Source of the DNA: Clitoria ternatea
Lineage: Eukaryota > Streptophyta > Magnoliopsida > Fabales > Fabaceae
NCBI GenBank assembly: GCA_037962975.1
Contig: CM075673.1
Coordinates: 156,632,667 to 156,696,666, forward strand
Direction: 5' to 3'
DNA length: 64,000 nt
A program made the position numbers and the translations under genes. The notes under the pieces are model-generated. The model worked only from the letters and a program-made list of their open reading frames with translations. It made no database searches and was not told where the DNA came from. Positions 10,651-24,213 of this stretch are shown here, one piece after another. The first letter of the stretch is position 1. Each line of letters starts with the position of its first letter.

Positions 10651-12990
10651 AATATGACTATGCAATACCCAAAACTAAGTCCTAATTTTTAATTCTAAAA
10701 TATTTTTAAAAAGAAATAATATTTCTAAAAAATATTTACAAATGCAAAGGAATATGTTATATAAAGTAGTTACAAACAAATTAAATTTTCATCTTAAAAT
10801 TTTATTTGATTTTTTAAAATAAGTGTCATTTTCTTTAATTGATTTTTCTATTAATAATTTTAATAGCTTCCTTTTATAAAATAAAATTTATAATTCAAAA
10901 TATAATAGCTGATTTTGTAAAAATATCCCGTGCATTACACGAGTAAAAGTACCAGTTATATGTGACGTAAATTCAAATAAGTTCTTAACATTATTCAAAA
11001 TAAAGCAACCCGTAAGGACCTTACAATTAATTTCACACCGTAGTTTTTGTTGGCACGGCAAGGAGTAGACGCTTTACACCATACATTTTTCTTCTCAAAG
11101 TCAATGGCTAATTCAAGCCACTCAAATGTAGTTTTGTTTTTTTAAGTAAGCAAATGATGTGGATTTAAAAAAAAGGTTAAGATAATCATACATAATTAAA
11201 TCTATCATGAATAAACTATTTTTTTTAAGTCGATAAATGCATGATAATTCTAACTACTCCATCTATTATAATTTATTAGACTTTTAGAGTTTTGTTTTAT
11301 TTCTAAATATTTTTATTTAATAATTAATAACATAGTTAATTAAGATTAACTAAAACTATTAAAATCATATAAAATGTTGAAATTGATCCCAATATGTTAA
11401 AATTGGTTCTTAAAATGTAATATTGTTAACTCAACTGCTAACTTAATAAATAAAAATATTATGTTATATGTATCTTGATCTGTCTCTCCAACTTATTCTA
11501 TTTTTTAACTTTTCAAAATGTATTTTATCTTTTTTCTGTCAATAATTTTAGGAATAAATTTCAACATATTCAATAACATAAGAATCAAAATCAATAACAA
11601 AATAACTCAGGGACCAAAAAAAATTCATAATATTAACATTGATTTCTAATATGTTAAAATTGGTCCCTAAAATTAGTCTGTATCTTCAACTTATTTTACA
11701 CTTTAACTTCTCAAAATTTATTCTATTTTTCCATCAACATTTTTAGAATTAAATAAGGATTAAAACTAATAAAAAATAACTCAAGAAAAAAATTCTTAAA
11801 ATTTAACATAGTATGGATGAATTCATTTGTTGAACGTTGAATATGTGGATTGTTTTGGCAACCTTGTAACCTCTGGAAAGTAGCAAGAGGCACATGATTG
11901 TGTTGGAGAATTGAAATTGATTTTTCCAAGAAAAGAGTGGTAAGCACACTGTGATGCAGATTATTTGGGCCTTCTTATCTATAAAAGGTCTAGGGTTTAC
12001 CTCAAAGGGCCCGCCATACAATTCTTGTGGACCAAAACACTGTAACCATAACATCTCATATTTCGTGGACACAACAAAATCTCTTATTTCCACACTTCCT
12101 CTCCGCTTTTAAAATTTATTGTTGCCTTGGAAATTAAGTTTGATTAAGTAAGTAATTTTATTGTTAATATAATTTTATATATTGTTTAAAAATTTTAAAT
12201 TCTCTTTGATCAATAAATTAAGGGTTTTTTAATTAAGGTTGACCCAATGTTAGTTTTAATTTGTTTCCAACTATAATCAATAATTAGTTATTGAACGATT
12301 TTATTTTTATAACTAATTATTAAATAGACACTAAAAATCTAACTTCTACTTAGTTTTAATTAAAAATCTAATCGATAACCAAACATGCAAGTTTGTCTTT
12401 GGAACAAGCATCATGTTTTGTTCCAATTCAATAGATTAAAATTCATCTCAAACCTCCTTACAATCATCTAAGGTGAATATACACAGGAAATTATCCAAGA
12501 GTTAAAAATTGTGGTTTCTATTTGGCAGTAGGAGTTTGTAACTTTTTATAAGTTGCTGTTTGGTAAACATAATATTAATATATATATATATATATATAAA
12601 AGTTTCTAATTTTTAAAAACCTCCTTAAGAAACCTTATAACTTTTAAAATGTTATTTCCTTTTGATCATTTTAATAAAACTCAATTACCTAACTTTACAT
12701 GATTTATGGAAATTTACTTATTTAGTCAAATACATTAAATATATTGATTATTTTTATTATTATTTTAAAATTACTCTCAATATTAATGAGAGAGAAATAA
12801 ATTTCTTATATTTTATTGATATCAAAAAGAGATGATATAATTAGTAAAGATATGTGTCGTGAAAGAAATACACATTTTATCCATTACCTTTTTTAATAGA
12901 TAACTTTTGTCCTTTATATAATATTAAATTATATGTCATTTTAAATTATTTAAAATTATTTAAAATGATTTAAGCTAGTTTTATGAAACA
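10651..12990. other. AT-rich intergenic DNA, no gene recognised
   Basis: Very AT-rich with a short (TA)n run near 12570-12598. A minus-strand open frame of about 96 codons at 12093-11803 has no recognisable motif and sits among many stops; it could be a scrap of an exon or element. I see no promoter, RNA gene or LTR boundary here. Confidence 0.3.
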
Positions 12991-14002
12991 TGTAACACCC
13001 TGATTTTAATTATTGGTTAATTTTTATTAATTAAATAATTAATTAAAAATGTTAAAATAATTAAAGAAGGGGTACATTAATTTTTGGAACTTATCTAGGT
13101 AAGTTTTAGGTAACCTAAAAATACCAGATTAATTTCAGAAATTAACTGGATGGACAAATTTTGCCCTTAGGTAGTGTTTGGTATCAGGGATCTTTTTAAG
13201 TGAGATTCCCGGGAATGTGTTTCCTGAGTAACTTATTTCTCATGTTTGGTATTAAAAAAACTTACCCGAAAATCTTTTTGTTTTATGAGGATTTAGGAAG
13301 AAAAGGGGGGCATTTTTGTCCTAAAATCTTTTATTCCCGGGAATGTATAGGATACTCATTTGTTGAAATTAGAAAGTGAAATCTTTAATTCCTTCATAAT
13401 TAAGTTTCCTGGAAATATTTTTTTTATCTTATACCAAACATGGGTAAAGAAATATTTTAAGTAGCATTCTCAGGAAAGTTCAAAGATCCCTCATACCAAA
13501 CACCACCTTAATGCTTAATTAATCTAATTCATCACTTCCACTTTATTTGACTCGCACATGTAGTGAAGGTAAGGCTTGGCAATTCACTTCTTCTTCATCC
13601 CTTCTCCACCTGCGGCACCACCTCCTTCTCCTCACCATTTCTTGTAATTCTTCCATTGAATCAAGACCAATTTCAAGCCCCGTTTCGTTTCCTCTCTTCA
13701 TAGGCATCCATAGAAGGTTAAGGGGTTCTCCGTTTTTCAATTGCCAAGATGAGTTCCATAAACCTCATTCTCGAGTTTAGGCCTGCTTATTGAATTCCAT
13801 CTTTAAATTCTTCCAATTAATGATTTTAGTGAGTTTGGAACCAATTCCAAGTGTGGACAGTATTAGAAGGCTAGGGTTCTTCAATTTCTCCATTGTCAAT
13901 GAGCTTCAGAATGACTCATTTTAGCAATTAGATTGGCCATTTAATGTTCAATGTTAATTCCTTCAAGTTCATGTTTAGGAATCTTTGGAGTTATTTTAGA
14001 AT
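12991..14002 (+). mobile_element. TGTAACACCC-type LTR, 5' part (interrupted)
   Basis: It starts TGTAACACCCTGATTTTAA, very like the LTR starts at 53260 and 48549. It is interrupted first by a MITE (13170-13507) and then, at 14003, by a solo LTR of another family. It continues at 17081. The 3' end is put at 19463 by comparison with the solo LTR at 48549-51191. The expected 5-bp duplication is not visible (AAACA before 12991, AATTT after 19463), so one boundary may be wrong or mutated. Confidence 0.6.
13170..13507. mobile_element. MITE, PIF/Harbinger (Tourist) type, TSD TTA
   Basis: Terminal inverted repeats of about 26 bp begin GGTAGTGTTTGGTATCAGGG and end in CATACCAAACACCACC, with TTA on both sides (13167-13169 and 13508-13510). 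The 338-bp element has no coding capacity. Length, GG..CC ends and the TTA target fit Tourist-like elements; internally the arms also pair partly (ATTCCCGGGAAT near both ends). It lies within the old LTR that starts at 12991, so it is younger. Confidence 0.85.
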
Positions 14003-15000
14003 TCTAACACCCCTATTTTTATTTTTATATTAAAATTTTAAAGGAATTAAATTATGATTCTTTAGAACTTTTTAATCTATGTATTATTTATAATTTTTTG
14101 GAATTTTTTAGAATTTTTGAATTATTTTAATAAAATAATATTTTTAAATAATTTTAAATTCATATAAGTGACTTAAAATTAAAAGTATTTATAAGAAAAT
14201 AAAGTTAAATTATAAGAAATTTTCTAAAATCTATTTCAAGTAGACTTATCTAAAAATGATTGGTTTGAGAAAAATCTTGATTTTTTCCAATCGTTAAAAA
14301 ATTGGAAACGTATCAATAAATTTTTATTAACAGAAAATTTTAGATTTTTAAAATTTAAACTTTATATTACTTATTATAAAATTAGTGAGAACTGATATAA
14401 TATCGCTAAATTTCAAAAAGGACTGATTTTGAATATTTAAAATATACCGAGTGAAAGGTTACTATTTGGCTTAATAATTCAGCCGACATTTACTATGCAA
14501 AATACTGTGCATATACAAAATTTTCAAAAGATGCACATTAACCAGGATTGAATTTTCAAAAAAATACACAGTACTTTTATATTAAAATAATGGAATGCAT
14601 AGTAATTTTCCTTCTTATAAATACCGAAGGAATTCTTCTTTAGAATTTACAGTTTCAGATTAAGTTTTCTTAATATAGTAGTGTTAGTGAGATAGTGGTG
14701 GAAGTAAGAGAGAGAAATAATTTTTTTTGGAAGAAGGTTCTGCTAAAATCATAAGGTAAGAATACCTCTCTTTTATATTTTTTAGGGTTATTTTCATATC
14801 GTTTTTAGAAACTATTATTATACTAGAAATAATATTATTTTAAGTTACTATTCTGAATAGTAAATTACTATTTACTGTTACTATTTACTTTTATTATTCA
14901 TGTTTTACTATTTACTATTACTATTCACGATTTACTATTTACCGTTACTATTCATGATTTACTATTTACTGTTACTATTCACGTTTTACTATTTACTGTT

Positions 15001-15034
<34 letters not shown>

Positions 15035-17080
15035 TAAAATTTATCATTTCTGCTTTAAGTAGTAATCTTAATTTTCTTCTTGTAACTATATTAAAATGAA
15101 ATTGGTATGTTTTAGAACTTGGAGACGGGATGTGCATGGATTTACAATAACGAATCAGTATACAAGAGGTAAGGGGAAGTGAGATAAGAATATAATATGA
15201 AAAGATATAAGAATAATGGGAGGAGTCTCTTACTCCTTTTAAATTTAATAATATTATTATTTTAAAATATTAACTCTTTAACTTAAAATTTATAATAAAT
15301 TTTAAATTAAATATAAGATGTAACTAACTCTAACATACCTATGCAAGGACTTGTACTTTTATAACCTATATGAACTGGACTATACCTATGCAAGGACTTG
15401 GACCACTATGACCCATATGGACTGAACTATACCTATGCAAGGACTGGATTATATAGACTTACATAGACCTATACGAGAAATTGACCAAAAGAACTCAAAA
15501 TCAACTATATTAATAACCATTTAAATTTTGAATTATGATATGTATTAATGATATTTAATTTAATTGATTTGATTATGATTGATTATATTTGTGATTAATG
15601 ATGTTTAACTGTGATTGACATTTTTTGATTATGATTGATGATCTTGTGATATAAAGTTGAGCATATAGCAAACATGACGAAAAGCTAAAACTCAGTAAGA
15701 ATTTTCTTACCTTACTCTTTAAATTTTTTATCTTTTATTTCTTCTTAGAAATTATTTTTATTAACTTTACTTTTAATATTTAGAATAATTTTTTTGTAAG
15801 AAGAAGTCATTTTATGAAAATTAATTTATAAAAAGGTTGAGATAATTAAATTTTGAATTAAAGAAAAATTTTATAATTTTAAGTATTTTTGGTTAATGAT
15901 TTAAAGATTATTCTCTTTTAATAAAATAAATTTTTCAAAAGAAAATTATTTTCTTTTTCCAACTTAATAACTACAGATATTTGGAAATAATTGAAATTTC
16001 TAAATTCGATCTTGTTAAGATTCAATTTGAGAAAGATATGTAAAGTTTTATATGAAAGTTTTGAGATATTTAAGGCTTAGAAACTCAATTTCGGTGAGAT
16101 TCGAAAATTGTACTAAATTTATTTCTATGGGCAGAAATTTAGAGAATTGAGAAAATGTACAGTTTATTGAAATGATGTTGTAAACCTTTAAGGTATTTAA
16201 TAATTGAGTTTCTAAAAGCCCTAACCAATTAAATACGTGAGTAGTTCATGCATCATAAATCATTAAAGTGAAACAAAATGATATTGTCTGGGGACGGATT
16301 ATAGAAACTGATGATACATTAGAGGAGGCTTAATTACGAGCCTTGGGATGAGAGGGTGTGAAAGGGTGCTTCAGGGGACCTGGGGTAGCTCCATAGTGTC
16401 GGGTACTTTCGCAATAAAAACTTTCTCAATTTGACTAGTCTCTAAGTGTTTCCATGCCAATTGAGCTATTCATATTATTATTATCCGGACTTATGGAATA
16501 GTGTAAACTCCTGGTTGGCCCAATACAAATTAAAATTTAAGGGCCCACATATAGGTAAGTTATGATGAAAATATTGCATAACATTCATGCATTCATAATT
16601 GATTGTGTGTGTGATTGTGATTGTGATTGCGATTGATATTATTATATATTAGTTTGTGAAAATCTTTTATTGCTTATGCCCTATTTGGCAATATTATATT
16701 CTGTTTCTCACTCCTTTCTCCGTGTTTTTGTTTCATATATTTTAAATTGATGGTTCAGAGGGAAGGATCGAAGAATCTCGGCAGTAAATATAGTACGTTC
16801 TAGAAAGGGAGCTCAGTATGAATTTCGTGGTTCAATGAATAAATAAAGTTATTAAGTAATTGCTTTTGGGCCATGGAGTTTCCTCTCTTTCTTATAATGT
16901 TTAATATTTATTTTCTTTGGATGAATGTAAAATTACTTTATAAAGTTTTAATAATATTTATGAGGTATTTCATAAATGATGTATGTAATTTATTCCGATA
17001 GTTTTCTTTTAACGATCATTTTTAAAAAAAAAATTATAAATTTTTCTAGTATTTATTAAGGTGTAACAGAGGGTGTTACA
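14003..17080 (+). mobile_element. Solo LTR of the Tekay-type family, TSD AGAAT
   Basis: This 3078-bp segment is a diverged copy of the LTRs of the intact element at 25129-35952, colinear over its whole length, with the 5' terminal TG mutated to TC and a 3' end ...GGGTGTTACA. Flanks AGAAT at 13998-14002 and 17081-17085 are identical, so it is a solo LTR and not part of a larger element. A TATA box (TATAAATA) lies at 14626-14633. Tandem TACTATTTACTGTTACTATT-like units fill 14840-15040, and three ACCTATGCAAGGACTTG units lie at 15338-15440. Confidence 0.92.
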
Positions 17081-17933
17081 AGAATCATGGGCGGCTGTAG
17101 GACTTGGTGAATTGGCATCTCAAGCCCTTCGATGACGTTTGGTAAGCCATAACCTTTCAAACCTTTGTTATTTTGTTGATTGATATTTACAATGTTTTAG
17201 GTTTCTGATAAGTTAGAAAATAGTTAAATTATATGGGTTTAGTAATCGATTAGTTAATCGAAGAACTCTAGGATTATGTTTCAATTGTAGGTTCATGCCA
17301 GAATTGAGCTGGAACGCGATGTTAAGCTTGGGAATCTTGGATTTCAGGTAGGGGGCATTATATTTTAAATATATGAATTATGAACGGATAGGGGATATAG
17401 TTATGTTATATATGATGATTTATTTAATGTCTCGATGAAAATTAATGATAATGATAATATATGATTGAATTGATAATATATCCCCTTTTATATTATTATT
17501 GATGTGATTTGACGATTATTAGAATTGATTGGGATTTGTTCATATATGTTATTGTTTAATGGATTGATGATTATGATTAATATTGCATAAGGATGTATAT
17601 GAAATCCTAGAATGCTTGATAATGATAACTGATGTGAATTGAGAATGGGAAAGATTGTATTTGAATTGATTTGATGAATGTTATGCTTGATTATTGGATT
17701 GGATGTGGACCTTTGGTGATGGTAACCAAATGGTGGCCCCTAGTGATGGTAATCAGGTGTTTTATTGATGTTCGATAGTTGTTTAGCATAACATTGCATA
17801 AAGGACACACACAAAACTGTAGGGGGCCTGTATTACCGACCTAGATAGGAGGACGGCTTTTAGATAGGCATAGACCTAATGGTAGTGTCTTCGGATTCCA
17901 TAGTCGTCTTCTAGTTGGGCTCAAGGTTGGTCC

Positions 17934-17982
17934 GCAACACCTGAGTTGATATGTTGTTGTCACTTGGAGTGACTGGTGTTGC
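17934..17982 (+). other. Conserved two-stem hairpin in LTR, copy 1
   Basis: Outer stem GCAACACC (17934-17941) pairs with GGTGTTGC (17975-17982). Inner stem GTCACT (17959-17964) pairs with AGTGAC (17968-17973) around a TGG loop. The 5' linker is 17 nt and the 3' linker 1 nt. Copies with changed but still paired outer stems are at 49345-49393, 54602-54638 and (inverted) 36186-36245. Confidence 0.7.
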
Positions 17983-19148
17983 AAATGGGCGAGCAGTTTA
18001 GTACCGATAAAAAGATTTAAAGATACATGTTGAGAACATTTTAATATTGTAGTATTAATCCTATCAGTAGGTTGGATCTGCATACATATGCATTAGCATA
18101 TAATGGTTGAGATAGAAATGTTGTGGGGCAACTATTAATGATAATTGTGATTCTGAAGGATGTATTTGTGATGATATTAGGACATTTAGATATGTTAAAT
18201 GACAATGTTATGATGATAAATTGTGATGAATTGATAAATAAATAAAATATGATGATTATGATGATGATGGATTGAATTGCACCTGAACTGGATAAACATT
18301 ATATATTGTGGCAAATATGATTCTGTATTTGTTATTTAACATATATATGCTCACCCACTCCTAACCATTTTTATTCCAGTGAACCTTGAACGAGGAGAAG
18401 AATGGTGAATGGCCATTATGGATGTTATGATATTCCTTAAGAAGGATTAGTGTAGATATATGCTTATATAGTTTTGAGAATTATATGCCTTGGTTGACTC
18501 TTTTGATTTATGTATATATGTATATAGTGGATTAGATATTTGACAACCTCATCGAAGGTTTAGTATACATTTTGATGCTCAATTATGGAGATGGATAATG
18601 ATATAGTGATCATATGCATAATGTTGATGAATAATGTTAGATATGCCCAGGAATTGATGAGATGATAATGATATTGTTGCACACATGACATGGGCAGGTT
18701 TTACGTATGTTAGGTTGTATATAAGATGAATGAGGATTATGGAAATGCTATATAGTGTTGAAACCAAATGAAATGATATGTTGGTTAATGAGAAATCCTA
18801 TGATTAATTAGGAACTGGATGGGCTAGATTTGGATCTATGAGGTTTTGGAACCTTTGGATAGGTTTGGTATAGCCTATACAATATTTGAAAAGTGTAAGA
18901 CTTGGTATAGTCCTATTTGAATGAGATTTGAATGGTTAGGTTATTAGAAATGACCTAAATGTAATTTTGCATATATCTTTCTCATTTTTAGGAATTTTAA
19001 GGTGTGGCTAGTGGTCACATGTCATAATTGGTGTAAAATAGTTTGTGTTAAATTTTGGTAGCACCTGGAGGTCAAATGGGAAAGATAAGATATGCAGAAG
19101 TTAGCCCCGAGGTTAAAATTCTGCATAATCCTATAGTCTGAGTGCCTG

Positions 19149-19295
19149 ATAATCGATTACATAATCGATTACCAGAGAGCAAACCTGAAAACTGCATAAA
19201 TTACTCACGGATAATCGTTTACACAAACTCTGGTAATCAATTACACAAATGCACCTTGACACGTGGATTGTTTTTAGCTGCTTCTAATCGATTAT
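19149..19295. repeat. TAATCGATTA palindrome cluster
   Basis: ATAATCGATTAC-like palindromes start at 19149, 19161, 19211 (ATAATCGTTTAC), 19233 (GTAATCAATTAC) and 19284 (CTAATCGATTAT). One pair keeps the 22-bp spacing and the next motif is 51 bp further on; the first two are only 12 bp apart. It lies at the same place in the LTR as the clusters at 9296 and 50495. Confidence 0.75.
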
Positions 19296-19463
19296 ACAGT
19301 AACTTTGGGCCTCCATATTTTTGTAGAAAATGCTAGCTTCTCACCCACCTTCCGCCTAACCTTTTTAAGTTGATTTAATTAGTGTTTTGTGATATTTGAG
19401 CGACCATATTGGATTCGCAAAAATAAAAAAAAATTTCCCACTTTTTATTAAATAAGTGTTATA

Positions 19464-21240
19464 AATTTTATGGTAATAGAGCATTAGGTGCTCACAAAAT
19501 AACTCTATTTCAATAAGCTTCCTAATTATAAATTATGTGGCCTTTTTCTTTTTAACTCTCATGGAGAGAAAAATTATTTGTGTAAAAATGTGTCTATTTA
19601 GATATTTAGAATTTTAAGATAACAATAATTAATAATTTTTCAATAATGTCTCTATGTTGATCTCTAAATTAAAGATAATTTTAAGAATAATAAATAAAAA
19701 TAAAGATAAATGAGAAAGATAAATAATTATTTTATAAAAATTAACAATATTAGTTACATTTTATAATACGGGTATTTTTATCTATAGGAACAATTTAAAA
19801 ACATGAAAAGAGTATAATTATAAACTATTTAAAAGATGCAAAACTACAAATTATAAACTTGTTTACTAAGTAAACATGCAGTTAGATATTTAAATTTTGA
19901 GTAATTATTAGGTGATCCATGATCACTTGCTTATGACCCTAACTGGTTACTATTTGTTAAATATAAAAATTGATTAGAATTTATAAGAGAGAAAATATAT
20001 AAATATTATGCCTATTCACATATGTCATTTTATAATTAGTTGTGACTATAGATCCAAGACTAAACATCATTTTCTCATTATATATTATGTGTATTTTTAT
20101 AGTAAAAAAATCACTTAAAAAACTAAAAACTGGTAATTTTTACTGAATACTAAAGGCTTTACAAGTTTATAAAAATTCTAATATTTTTTAAAAACCTAAT
20201 ATTCCTTTTTATATATAAAAAATGTACGACTAAATATTGAAAACAATTTTTTTAAATTGTGTAATTTTGCATTAAAAGATTAAAAAGATGATTTTTTATT
20301 TAAAATTAATAGTAATATAGTTTATTGTGATTTTTAAGGTGAATTTAATGCAACTTTTAATAAAAAAAATTGATTTTTATTTTTTAGCTTCAACAAAATT
20401 ACACGTAGTATAGAAATCATATTAAAAAGGGGTTTTAGTAATCTCAACCCTACTTATTAAGTTTAAACCATCAAAGTAATAATTTTTTATTCAAAATAAA
20501 TATTTATTAATATAAAAATTAAGGTTTCAATGAGTGATATATAAATTATGGAATTTTAGTGCAATCAAACATCCCGATTGTCAATGCCATGACTCTTGAA
20601 TTGATTAAAATATAATAGGTAATATTAATTATTAAACGATTAAAATTCTATTAAGTAAATAATTTTTTTATTCATCAAATCAAAATTTCTCCAACCACGT
20701 TCACATGAAGCGTTGTTCTTACTCTACTACAATTAATCAATCAATCAATCATTGGCATAAACAATAAATTGAACAAAACAATCATGAAAGCAAAATCAAG
20801 GCTTGAGATAATAATAATAATAAAAAAAAAAACATGTAACGTGTCTTAGAAAGACACCCTTAGGCTCTGACGTGTCTTGGGCGGTAGAATTTGCTCACAG
20901 CCAAAAGGATTTTCGGGAGGGAAAAACCGGAAGGTCCCACGTGCTGACCTTTCGATGAAATTGATGACTCCTTATTGTTGCTGATTTGACGAAGATGTCA
21001 TCTTGTGTCTTATGTGAATCTCTTAACTTCTCTTTTATTTTTTATTTTTTTAATTACTTCATTCTGAATATAATTAAATTCTAATAGATTTTCTTTCATT
21101 TTTAATATAAATAAATTTATATTTTTAATATCATTTAATATTTTATTATTAAATATTATATATATATATTTCATATACAACTAATTCCTCGTATAATAAA
21201 TAATATTAGAAGTATTTTAAGAAGTTATATTAAATATTTT
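19464..21240. other. AT-rich intergenic DNA, no gene recognised
   Basis: No coding region is seen. A less AT-rich island at about 20835-21010 includes a CCACGTGC G-box-like site near 20938 and could be a fragment of a plant promoter, but no exon follows on either strand. Confidence 0.3.
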
Positions 21241-21761
21241 GATCTGGTTTATATACTGGCCATAATTCTTGACATCAGATCACCCCTAACTTGAGTAAAA
21301 TATGCCTTAGGGGGAATATGCTATGATGTCATCACCCTAGCAAATGTCATCAACGTAGTGAGCTCGGCCATTTGCTGGGGCACACCGGTACCAGCTTGTA
21401 AGGTATGTTAGGTATGTTTGTATGAATGTCAAATTTCTCTGTAACTTATGAATTTGTACAGACAAAACACCACATAAGACTCAACTGTCATTCACCTTTA
21501 TAAATACTCTTCATTTGTGACTCGTTAAGGTATGCATGTAATACTCATACTTAAGCTTTGTTTTTAGCCACTTGAACTATAGAAGAATCTTTGCAAACCA
21601 CACTACCATTCGTCCTGCAATAGGAAGGTCGGTGTAACAACTAGAGACCGAGGTAGAGACTCTTAATTCCCCGTTGGATAAGGAGAGATAATACTAAATT
21701 CCTATTGAATTGGTGTAGTATATAAGCAAAAAAATGAGCTCGGTATGGTACCGAAAGAGTT

Positions 21762-21765
<4 letters not shown>
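21241..21765 (+). other. LTR-like promoter segment, unresolved
   Basis: A moderate-GC block has a plus-strand TATA-type box (TTTATAAATACTC, about 21498-21510) followed by about 250 bp that look like LTR R-U5 sequence. I could not find TG..CA ends with a matching target duplication, so it may be a truncated or old LTR. No coding capacity. Confidence 0.3.

Positions 21766-21811
<46 letters not shown>
21766..21811. repeat. (AT)n microsatellite
   Basis: An uninterrupted AT dinucleotide run of about 46 bp. Confidence 0.95.
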
Positions 21812-21822
<11 letters not shown>

Positions 21823-23696
21823 CTATTATCTTTAATAGGTATGAAATTAATTACTACTATTTATATTTAAAACTGAAGGTAGTATTATTTATTAATTATG
21901 ACTAACATTTACATTATAGAAATTATAATTATATTAGTGACAAACAATTTAAAATTTACGTTATGATAAGTGACATTATTGAAGAAAACATATCGGGTTT
22001 ATGTTATTGTAGCCTTTTAGTGCCGTGACATTGCTTGCAACCATACTTCACAGTTTTGGTGTTGCTGGTCTATGTAACAAGTAAATGAGCACACTATCAA
22101 GATTACTCTTTCTTCTTAAATTGTCTGAAAAGAGAAAAAAAAATATACATATATTAGGAGATGTAAATTCTGTTGGTAATTTTTTTTATAAAATAATAAT
22201 TTATTTTTTATTCATCTTTATTTGTTTATTATTTGTAATATTCTCTTTATTCGCAATCGTGATCACCTCGTAAAACAATTCGTGAATCGTGGGACCTCGA
22301 TTTGCGAGATTTATCATTTTCCTTTTTTTTAGTGGATGTGCCGCATTTCCCTTCCTTAAAAAGAAATTTACGATGCAGAATTGCGTTATGCAGTTTCACT
22401 CTCACATGGCTTATTTTCTCTTTAACGGTACCTCAAATTATGAAATAATAAAGTGTTCGCACTCCGCGCTATAACTTACAAAACGCACAAGGACTTCGTT
22501 GAAATTACATTCTCACCTTTCGGCCAAATTTCAATCCTTATCCTCCAAATCATTACACTTAATTACGAGTCTATTTAATTTGTAATTAAAAAACAAAATT
22601 ATAAAAATAAAAAAATTTAAAAATTAATATTGATTTTTTTAAAATAATTAAAATTTTATTTGATATCTTTTTTAAAGCTAGTTAAACCAACTCTTAACCA
22701 AACACCCCATACATCTATATGCAATCTCATGTTGATATCAACATAATGATGATCACCGTCATTTAAGCCAATTATATTCGAAATTTATTTACGGTTAAAC
22801 TTTCTACTCATTTATTAAACATATTTAATAGGGTCGAATTCAAAATTTTTCCTAAAATCTTAGTTTGAATTGTCAACAGCGTCACAATAATTAATTAAAA
22901 AGTCATATTTCGTAAGCTTTGAATTTAAGTTTTTTATACTTGAAATTATATTTGTTGAATTCGAAAAATATTATAAGTTTTTTAACAATAACTTTTACTC
23001 TCTGTAATTTTCTTTAGTTCATTTTTTATGCTTTGTGTGCCCCTCTCTCTCTCTCTATATATATATAATATCTGATGAACATTTCAATTTCACAATAGTT
23101 TTTCAATGATTTTTCTAAAAGCATATATAGAAATGTTTTTTATGAGTTTATCTAACTACACAACTTTTAACAGGATGAGATTTTTTTAAAAAAAGTTTTA
23201 GTCAAAAATATCACTAATACTCATTTATCTTTATTTTTAAGCAACTGTTACACAATTTATAATAAAAAAAATCATGTACCATTGATCTCTTATCCCATAT
23301 ATAGTTGAACAAATTAAGAAAAACTCTTTTCAGATATACAAAAGGGTAGCTCTTCTATGGTAAAATTTTCAAAATCGATATAAATATGTACATTCAGGAA
23401 AATAAGGAGATTAAAAGTTAGTCTTTTATCATTTTAAAAATTATATAAACGAAGGTTATTGACAGTCTAATATCCTATTACATTCCTTATATTTTACCCT
23501 TTTTTTTACCGTTTACATGTATTCTTATTTGATACTTTTTAAATAACAGTCAAAACTAATTAATATTAATATTATTTTTCATATATATATATATATATAT
23601 ATAAGAATTTAAAATAATAAAATAGAAATAAATATAATTTTATTTATAGAAAAATAAAAAAAATTCAAGTTGAATGACCAAATATTTTTTCTAACG
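21812..23696. other. AT-rich intergenic DNA, no gene recognised
   Basis: Open frames are short and lack motifs. (AT)n or (TC)n runs occur near 23044-23068 and 23580-23602. No element boundary was found. Confidence 0.3.
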
Positions 23697-23985
23697 TGTA
23701 AAACATCCTGACTTAGAAAACAAAGCCTAAAAACCCAAGAAAATTTTTCCCTATTAAATCCAAATTCGAAACAAGGGTTTATGAACCATATATCACAATA
23801 TCCGTCATAAACGTGCAATAGGTGAAAGTTTGGTGGGTTTCACAAGCTCAATAAAATTAAAATTTACACAAAACAAGTGGGGAAAACCACCTAAGACTCA
23901 ATCTACCTCAAATAAATCTCAAACATGTGCAAATTGGTGTCAATTCATACAATTCAGGGGCCAAAAATCACACATCAGGGGCTCG

Positions 23986-24213
23986 TGAATCGATTCAGGG
24001 GGTCCTTGAATCGATTCACACGAACAGGATGCCCATTTTCAACTTTCCAGTGAGCCTTGAATCGATTCAGACCTCCCATGAATCGATTCAAGAGATTCTA
24101 GAACACCTTGAATCGATTCAACCAAACCTTGAATCGATTCAAACGATTCTGGAATTGATTTTTGGTGAAAGAGTAGCCCTTGAATCGATTCAAGGTATAC
24201 TTGAATCGATTCA
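23986..24213. repeat. Four pairs of TGAATCGATTCA palindromes
   Basis: Perfect 12-bp palindromes start at 23986, 24007, 24058, 24079, 24109, 24130, 24181 and 24202. Spacing within each pair is exactly 21 bp; pair-to-pair distances are 72, 51 and 72 bp. The intervening sequence is not conserved between units. Confidence 0.95.

Larger units (their letters stand above)
17081..19463 (+). mobile_element. TGTAACACCC-type LTR, 3' part
   Basis: This continues the LTR begun at 12991 after the nested solo LTR. It matches the LTRs at 48549 and 53260 in order: 'TCGATGACGTTTGGTAAG', 'GGTAACCAAATGGTGG' with 'GGTAATCAGGTG', 'GTATTACCGACC', a conserved two-stem hairpin (17934-17982), 'ATATGCTCACCCACTCC', and finally a palindrome cluster (19149-19295). 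It ends by alignment at AAGTGTTATA (19463). Confidence 0.6.

Noticed and set aside
11803..12093. Minus-strand open frame of ~96 codons
   Set aside because: No recognisable motif, no splice context and AT-rich surroundings; could not be supported as a gene.
20835..21010. G-box-containing promoter-like island
   Set aside because: No exon, TATA box or leader could be tied to it on either strand.
23986..24213. Regular spaced repeats taken as a CRISPR array
   Set aside because: The repeats are 12-bp palindromes in pairs inside a plant LTR, with no cas genes and spacers of two alternating lengths; the genome is eukaryotic.
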